8,626 bases of DNA, from positions 1 through 8,626 of the forward strand of contig JAITCQ010000013.1 in the NCBI GenBank assembly GCA_031283015.1, given 5' to 3'. Both the position numbers and the translations under genes were made by a program. The DNA comes from Candidatus Methanoplasma sp. GTDB lineage: Archaea; Thermoplasmatota; Thermoplasmata; Methanomassiliicoccales; Methanomethylophilaceae. The notes under the pieces were generated by a model that saw only the letters and a list, made by a program, of their open reading frames with translations, had not been told where the DNA came from and ran no database searches. Positions 4,408 to 8,626 of the stretch are shown here, piece after piece; within the stretch, counting starts at the first letter, position 1; every line of letters starts with the position of its first letter.

Positions 4408-6623
4408 CCCAGGATACGGGAAGGATAAACCTCAGAACGGACGGAATGACATGCGCCGCATGCTCTTCCTCCATAGAGAAAGCGGTGGGGAAGCTTGACG
4501 GAGTAAAAGAGGTCAACGCGAACTTTTCCAATAACGTCGTTTCCGTTCTTTACGATGGATCCAAGGTCGGAGAGGAGCAGATCGTCGCCGCGATAAAGAA
4601 AGCGGGCTACGACGTGCTCGCCGACGACCCGGACATTCTGGCGGAGAGGGAGCGGTCCAACGCGTCAAAGATAAGGAAGGAGCTGATCGTCTCCGTCTTA
4701 TTCACGGTACCGCTTTCCGTCCTGGTGATGGGTCCGATGTTTGGACTCGACCTCCCGCTCAGCGGCGAACCTGAGATATATTCGCTGATACAACTGATAT
4801 TGTGCGTGCCCGTCCTGGCGGCGGGAAGACGCTTCTTCACGAAAGGATATCCGGCCCTGGCGGCCGGAACTCCGACGATGGACACCCTTATTGCGTTGGG
4901 CACCACCGCCGCGGTGTTATACAGCGTATACGCGACGATACAGGTGTTCTCAGGGGATCATCATTCGATGCACTCGCTGGTCTATGATTCGGCGGCGGTG
5001 ATAATAACTCTGGTGTCCGTCGGGAAATACATTGAATCAAGATCGAAGATCAAGACAAACGACGCCGTCATGGGTCTTTTGAGCCTCACGCCCCCCACCG
5101 CCAATGTCATTAGGGGCGGAAGGGAGGAGACCATACCCGCCGGCGAGGTCCGGGTCGGGGACACGATCGTCATCAGGCCGGGGGAAAGGATACCCGCCGA
5201 CGGAACGGTCACGGAAGGCCGATCGTCAATAGACGAGTCGATGCTGACAGGAGAAAGCATGCCCGCGGTCAAGAACGAGGGAGATAAGATATTCAGCGGA
5301 ACCATGAACACGAACGGCAGTCTAAGGATGATAGCGGAAAAGACCGGTAAGGACACCGTGCTGTTCCGGATCGTAAAGATGATACAGGATGCCCAGGGCA
5401 CAAAGGCGCCGGTGGCGAGGGTCGCCGACAGAGTGGCCGCGATATTCGTCCCGGTCGTTATCCTGATCGCGGCCGTGTCTTGCGCCATATGGTTCATCGC
5501 CGGGAAGGGCATCGAGTTCTCCGTCCTGGTGCTGATCTCCGTTCTCGTTATCGCGTGCCCCTGCGCGCTGGGTCTCGCCACGCCGCTCGCGGTGACGGTC
5601 GGCACGGGAAAGGCGGCCGAGCACGGAGTGCTGTTCAAGAACGCGGCCGCTCTAGAGAGGGCCGGAAGGGTGACGACCGCCGTATTGGATAAGACGGGAA
5701 CGATGACCGAAGGAAGACCCAGCGTTACAGACGTGGTCTCAATGATCCCGGAGGCCGAGCTGATCCGATACGCCGCAGCCGCCGAAATGAGGTCGGAACA
5801 CCCGCTGGCGAAGGCCGTGGTGTCCTATGCGGAAGAGAACGGAATAGACATCGCCGAACCGTCGGATTTCGTTTCCGAGCCCGGCGGAGGGGTAAGGTGC
5901 ACCGCGGGCGGGAAAGAGGTAGCCGTCGGCAACGCGGAGTTCACAGGCGTAGGTCCGGCGTCCGGAGCCTCTTGTTTGTCGGCGGAAGGAAAGACGGTCG
6001 TCTTCGTATCAGTCGACGGAGAGTACGCGGGATGCATCGCCGTATCCGACCCGATCAGAGGGACGGCGGTGTCTGGCGTGTCTTCGATCAAGGCGCTGGG
6101 CGTAAGGCCGGTGATGGTGACTGGGGATTCGGAGGACACCGCAAAGGCGGTCGCGGGAAAGGTCGGCATCAGCGAGATTCACGCGAAGGCCGTGCCCGAA
6201 GACAAGCTGAATATTGTAAAAGAGCTCCAGATCAAGGGAGAGAACGTCGCGGTGGCCGGCGACGGCATCAACGACGCCCCGGCGCTTATGCAGGCAGACC
6301 TCGGCATCGCGGTCGGTTCGGGGACGGACATAGCGATAGGGGCGGCGGACGCCGTGATCATGAACGACGACGTCAGAAGCATCCCGGCGGCGCTGGAGAT
6401 AGGAAGGGCGACGCTGAGGAATGTGAAACAGAATCTGTTCCTTGCGTTCTGCTATAACGCCGTATGCATACCGGCAGCGGCCGGTCTCCCGTATCTTTTT
6501 GGGTTGAACATGGTGCCTGAGATGCCGATGCTCGCGGCCGCCGCCATGTCCTTATCTTCGATATCCGTCGTGACCAACGCGTTGAGACTCAGAAGATTCG
6601 AGCCGCTGAGTATGAAAGGGTGA
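4404..6623 (+). CDS. copA: Cu(I)-exporting P-type ATPase (P1B-1)
   Basis: 739 residues, complete. It pumps Cu(I) out of the cytosol using ATP. One N-terminal HMA domain carries GMTCAAC (14-20). Then come the actuator-domain TGES (282-285), the transmembrane metal site CPC (385-387), the phosphorylation motif DKTGT with catalytic D429, the nucleotide-binding SEHP (464-467), TGDS (573-576), and the hinge GDGINDAP (619-626). Copper specificity is supported by YN in TM7 (684-685) and MSLSS in TM8 (715-719), the P1B-1 signature. Eight membrane segments can be placed. The frame is open upstream to about 4230, but that stretch overlaps copZ out of frame; the ATG at 4404 in the ATGA overlap is the natural start. 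It has no obvious Shine-Dalgarno, consistent with reinitiation after copZ. No copper sensor gene lies beside it. Confidence 0.96.
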   Translation: MTQDTGRINLRTDGMTCAACSSSIEKAVGKLDGVKEVNANFSNNVVSVLYDGSKVGEEQIVAAIKKAGYDVLADDPDILAERERSNASKIRKELIVSVLFTVPLSVLVMGPMFGLDLPLSGEPEIYSLIQLILCVPVLAAGRRFFTKGYPALAAGTPTMDTLIALGTTAAVLYSVYATIQVFSGDHHSMHSLVYDSAAVIITLVSVGKYIESRSKIKTNDAVMGLLSLTPPTANVIRGGREETIPAGEVRVGDTIVIRPGERIPADGTVTEGRSSIDESMLTGESMPAVKNEGDKIFSGTMNTNGSLRMIAEKTGKDTVLFRIVKMIQDAQGTKAPVARVADRVAAIFVPVVILIAAVSCAIWFIAGKGIEFSVLVLISVLVIACPCALGLATPLAVTVGTGKAAEHGVLFKNAAALERAGRVTTAVLDKTGTMTEGRPSVTDVVSMIPEAELIRYAAAAEMRSEHPLAKAVVSYAEENGIDIAEPSDFVSEPGGGVRCTAGGKEVAVGNAEFTGVGPASGASCLSAEGKTVVFVSVDGEYAGCIAVSDPIRGTAVSGVSSIKALGVRPVMVTGDSEDTAKAVAGKVGISEIHAKAVPEDKLNIVKELQIKGENVAVAGDGINDAPALMQADLGIAVGSGTDIAIGAADAVIMNDDVRSIPAALEIGRATLRNVKQNLFLAFCYNAVCIPAAAGLPYLFGLNMVPEMPMLAAAAMSLSSISVVTNALRLRRFEPLSMKG

Positions 6624-6656
6624 AGAGAACAAAAGATCCTGTTCAAGGTAAAGGTC

Positions 6657-6673
6657 CCGGCATGGGCCGGATT
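6657..6673 (+). terminator. Weak hairpin after copA
   Basis: CCGGC (6657-6661) pairs with GCCGG (6666-6670) around ATGG, about 33 bases after the copA stop, followed by ATTATTG. The stem is short and the T content low, so this is only a possible terminator. Confidence 0.3.
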
Positions 6674-6717
6674 ATTGCGGTCATCGGTCGGGTCTTGCAA
6701 ATGGTCCGTAAAAATCC

Positions 6718-6831
6718 TTAGGACGTACAGCGGAAAGTGTCAATCGACCAGTCTTTCTCTTTGACGCCTATCTCCTTTACAAGAGCATTCTCGCCGCAGG
6801 GTTTTGACGTATTACTTTTAGCGATCTTCAC
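6718..6831 (-). CDS. Possible 37-codon small protein, unrecognised
   Basis: A short minus-strand frame runs from GTG (6831-6829) to TAA (6720-6718). It begins VKIAKSNTSKPCGENALVKE and ends with RCTS. Composition (Lys/Glu-rich, one Trp, two Cys) looks protein-like, but I recognise no family. A strong TATA box, TACTATAAATAGTA (6872-6859), would start transcription about 8 bases before the GTG. A GGAGG (6839-6835) lies only 3 bases before the GTG, closer than usual, which weakens the start assignment. Its first 16 bases repeat a stretch inside the RhuM gene exactly and in the same frame. It could be a real small gene, a gene remnant, or chance. Confidence 0.3.
   Translation of the reverse strand: MKIAKSNTSKPCGENALVKEIGVKEKDWSIDTFRCTS
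6816..6831. repeat. 16-base exact direct repeat, copy 1 (copy 2 at 7253-7268)
   Basis: TTTTAGCGATCTTCAC occurs here and again inside the RhuM gene at 7253-7268, same orientation. Both copies encode VKIAK in the same minus-strand frame. An exact 16-base match is rare by chance in 8.6 kb. Confidence 0.6.
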
Positions 6832-6858
6832 TAACCTCCGAATCTACATGGAACTTCT

Positions 6859-6872
6859 ACTATTTATAGTAA
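6859..6872 (-). promoter_or_regulatory. Symmetric TATA box in the 6624-6939 intergenic stretch
   Basis: TACTAT and ATAGTA flank a central TT, giving a perfect 6-bp dyad that reads TATAAATA on the minus strand, the best TATA match in this stretch. It would direct transcription toward 6840 and the possible small gene. Confidence 0.4.
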
Positions 6873-6893
6873 TTCTTTTGACGATTTGTGCAC

Positions 6894-6916
6894 TATTCGT
6901 AATAATGTTACGAATA
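6894..6916. repeat. 23-base dyad downstream of the RhuM gene
   Basis: TATTCGTAA (6894-6902) and TTACGAATA (6908-6916) are perfect 9-bp inverted repeats around TAATG. It lies 24 bases beyond the RhuM stop and about 25 bases upstream of the symmetric TATA box. There is no T-run on either side, so an operator is more likely than a terminator. The rest of 6624-6939 shows only the possible small gene and the weak hairpin. Confidence 0.5.
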
Positions 6917-6939
6917 TCGAATAAATATATGCCGAGGGT

Positions 6940-7946
6940 TCATTCTTCTTTATTTTTATCGTCCATTTTTGCTAGCTGTTTGACGGCGCGGTCAAAATCA
7001 CTCTCAAGTTGCTTTATTTCCCGTGCTCGGTATATATCGAATTCTTTCTCGGCCTTTTCAGCCGCCTCAGTGTGGGAGATTCTGCCGGTGCCGTCAAGCG
7101 TTTTCAATTAAAGCTAAGGATTTGGTTATCCAAAGCTGTTATCCAGTCACGCATAGTCATCGGGTTCTGTTCCAAAGCCTGAAATTCTGCATAGTCTAAG
7201 AATTGCGACACAAGGAGGTTCAATTTCTGCAACTCTTTCTCTGAAAGATAGTTTTTAGCGATCTTCACATCATCCTTGGTGATGTAGTCCCCTTTGAAAT
7301 TGGTCATCCCCACAAGTGGTTTTTCATTACTCACTCTGTCATAGATTACTTCCGCAGCCGTATGTTCGTGAACTGCATAATGCAGTTTATTCTGAACGGT
7401 CGAAAAAAACAATCTTGTTAGATCCGCTCGCGGATCATAGTCAATCGCAGTTGCATAAATGTCAGTTACTTGCTGATAAAAATTTCGTTCGCTGCTGCGG
7501 ATATCGCGGATACGCTGTAAAAGCTCACGAAAATAGCGAGTGCCGCCTTGCTTCAAGCGCTCATCATCTAGCGTAAATCCTTTTTGAATGTACTCATGCA
7601 GGCGTTCGGTTGCCCATCGGCGGAAACGCACTGCAATTTGGGACTGCACTCTGTAGCCGACGGCGATGATAACATCAAGATTATAATGGCTCACGTCTCG
7701 TTTAATCTGTCTTTTGCCCTCTGTTTGAACTAACAAGAATTTCTTGTGAGTTGCCTGGGCGGATAATTCATTGTCTTCAAATATTCTATCGATATGCTGG
7801 CTGATATTTTGCTGTGTGGTTCCATATATTTCGGCAATCTGATTCTGTGTAAGCCAGAGGTCGTCATCCGCAAAACGCACAAAGACGCGCGTTATCCCGT
7901 TATCATCCTGATATAGAATTATGCTGTTATTTCCCTGTTTGTTCAT
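6940..7946 (-). pseudogene. RhuM-family (virulence RhuM) protein, frameshifted near its C-terminus
   Basis: The main frame (7946 to 7104) gives 280 residues: a DNA-binding-like N-terminus with WLTQNQIAEIYGTTQQNISQ (31-50), then VGYRVQSQIAVRFRRWATE (96-114), and the family's KLHYAVHEHTAAEVIYDR (187-204) and DVKIAKNYLSEKEL (226-239) blocks. It stops at TGA (7106-7104) right after ILSFN. In the next frame, starting at the TTG that overlaps this stop, sequence continues as KTLDGTGRISHTEAAEKAEK and LESDFDRAVKQLAKM to a TGA at 6942-6940. That is the expected RhuM tail. Adding one base near 7105-7110 restores about 335 residues, the normal family length. RhuM proteins are widespread in bacteria, often inside restriction or defence loci; the biochemical role is unsettled. 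The ATG has a bacterial-style GGAG about 8-9 bases upstream. The gene is clearly AT-richer than copA or apt, which suggests horizontal transfer. A sequencing error is the alternative to true decay. Confidence 0.85.
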
Positions 7947-8203
7947 TTTTGTCCACTCCGAGTTCTAAATCAATTGCTGCCGACGGTCACGTTGTGCATT
8001 GTCAGTACAGCGTGCTTGGCACCACCAACAATAGTTCTGGTGCCATTCAGTAACCTTCATGCGTCGGAAGATTGTGCCGATGTTCTGGTTTTCGCTGGAT
8101 TAAGCTCCCTCTATTGGAATCTCCAAGCTCTTTTTGAGTATAAAAGTAAAATCAGGGGGTGTCCGAAAGTACCGAAAGTGACCAAAAAACGGAGCGGAAA
8201 ATG
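7947..8203 (-). other. AT-rich non-coding stretch, possible decayed gene upstream of RhuM
   Basis: No intact gene is seen on either strand. On the minus strand, the sequence around 8134-8052 reads KKSLEIPIEGA, a stop, then SSENQNIGTIFRR. This loosely resembles the conserved spacer region of type I restriction specificity (HsdS) subunits, in which an EQxxIGxFF-like block recurs. Near the RhuM start another minus frame reads AAIDLELGVDKNEQTGK and ends inside RhuM, as overlapping operon genes do. These pieces lie in different frames, so if they derive from one gene it is heavily decayed. A 76-codon plus-strand frame (7974-8204) lacks any recognisable family or a good start and was not called. 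Confidence 0.25.
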
Positions 8204-8232
8204 AAAAAATAAGATCCGGCTTGCGCCGGATC
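8204..8232 (-). terminator. Strong intrinsic-type terminator after the zinc-ribbon/SPFH gene
   Basis: GATCCGGC (8213-8220) and GCCGGATC (8225-8232) form a perfect 8-bp stem with a 4-base loop. On the minus strand it is followed by TTATTTTTTC (8212-8203). The stem overlaps the stop codon of the gene ending at 8231. It is the clearest terminator in the window. Confidence 0.85.
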
Positions 8233-8626
8233 AGTTTATCTGTTCCGAGCAGTACGGGCAGAACTTGGGGGTCTTCGGAAGGCCGCTGAGGTCCTCCCCG
8301 CAGTACGGGCAGTTCTTGAACTTTTTCCCGCTGTTCGCGGATACCCCAGTGCTCCCCGCCGCCGGGGCGGGCTGCGCCTGCACCGGCTGTCCCTGGGTGA
8401 TCAGCGGCGAGGGCTGGCCGCAGCTGTTGCAGTATTTGTACGGGTACTCGTTCAGACTGCCGCAGGTGGGGCACATGACCTTGGTCGCCTGCGGCTGTTG
8501 CTGCTGTACCCCCTGCACCGGCTGCTGCTGAAGCTGCTGGTACATTTGCGGGAAGAGAAGCATCCCGGCGCCCATGGCGGCCCCGCCGGTGGACTCCCCG
8601 ATGGCGTTGGCCATGCTCTCCATGAC
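8231..8626 (-). CDS. C-terminal part of a probable SPFH-domain protein with double zinc ribbon
   Basis: The frame is open to the right edge (131 codons visible), so the N-terminus lies outside. The visible part begins with a small-residue-rich ESMANAIGESTGGAAMGAGM helix, then a Gln-rich linker (QQLQQQP, QQQQPQ). A first zinc ribbon follows (CPTCG ... YKYCNSCGQPSP), then a Pro/Ala/Gln linker, then a second ribbon (CPYCGEDLSG ... KFCPYCSEQIN). This order matches the tail of SPFH/band-7 proteins of the type sometimes labelled virion-core-like, where the missing N-terminus is a membrane-associated band-7 domain that oligomerises. The ATG at 8623 is probably internal, since the glycine-alanine helix is normally mid-protein. 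The identity rests on tail architecture only; another double-zinc-ribbon protein remains possible. Confidence 0.65.
   Translation of the reverse strand, partial: VMESMANAIGESTGGAAMGAGMLLFPQMYQQLQQQPVQGVQQQQPQATKVMCPTCGSLNEYPYKYCNSCGQPSPLITQGQPVQAQPAPAAGSTGVSANSGKKFKNCPYCGEDLSGLPKTPKFCPYCSEQIN

Noticed and set aside
5644..5657. GCGGCCGCTCTAGA inside copA, identical to a NotI-XbaI cloning-vector polylinker
   Set aside because: It encodes the NAAALE segment that is conserved in CopA proteins after the CPC motif, and the flanks are normal copA sequence, so it is a coincidence rather than vector contamination.
6737..7111. 124-codon plus-strand frame with a hydrophobic stretch resembling a membrane protein
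   Set aside because: It is antisense to the RhuM tail and the possible small ORF, and its Ser/Phe-rich end is the complement of real RhuM coding sequence.
8159..8182. Tandem CCGAAAGT repeats near the right-hand terminator
   Set aside because: Only two short copies are present, with no further units or flanking structure, so there is no support for an array or iteron.

Overview
The window most likely comes from an archaeon, probably a Thermoplasmata lineage such as a gut or rumen Methanomassiliicoccales member. This is inference. The sequence support is a set of TATA-like boxes about 25-28 bases upstream of start codons with little or no 5' leader (marR, both small zinc-ribbon membrane genes, the XRE regulator, apt, copZ). 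Most of the window is GC-rich with G/C-ending codons. The gene families are a mix shared with anaerobic Firmicutes. No rRNA, tRNA, CRISPR array or complete insertion sequence was found.

Layout. Bases 1-420 hold the 3' part of a GyrI-like effector-binding protein (+), ended by a GC hairpin and T-run. Bases 609-1471 (-) are a two-gene operon, a MarR regulator and a PPOX-family flavin-binding protein, with ATGA overlap and a 23-base dyad over the promoter. Bases 1592-2514 (-) hold a two-TM zinc-ribbon protein and an XRE-type regulator whose conserved basic tail seems cut off by an in-frame TGA. Divergent from these (+) are a second two-TM zinc-ribbon protein (2685-3032) and a DUF3788 protein (3126-3545). 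The apt gene (3563-4087, -) converges on DUF3788 and diverges from a copper-export operon, copZ-copA (4186-6623, +). The apt/cop gap carries a bipartite inverted repeat.

From about 6640 to 8210 the composition becomes AT-richer. This part contains a frameshifted RhuM-family gene (-), a possible 37-codon small ORF, a 23-base dyad, and a non-coding stretch with fragments that may be a decayed type I restriction S-subunit tail. It reads as a decaying, horizontally acquired accessory segment. The window closes (-) with the zinc-ribbon C-terminus of what is probably an SPFH-domain protein, followed by a very clear terminator.

Functionally, the clearest unit is copper detoxification (CopZ delivers Cu(I) to CopA for export). 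The marR-PPOX pair looks like a self-regulated stress or redox operon. apt is purine salvage. I found no convincing new defence or mobile system. The most useful leads are the interrupted XRE and RhuM genes and three well-formed dyads in control regions.
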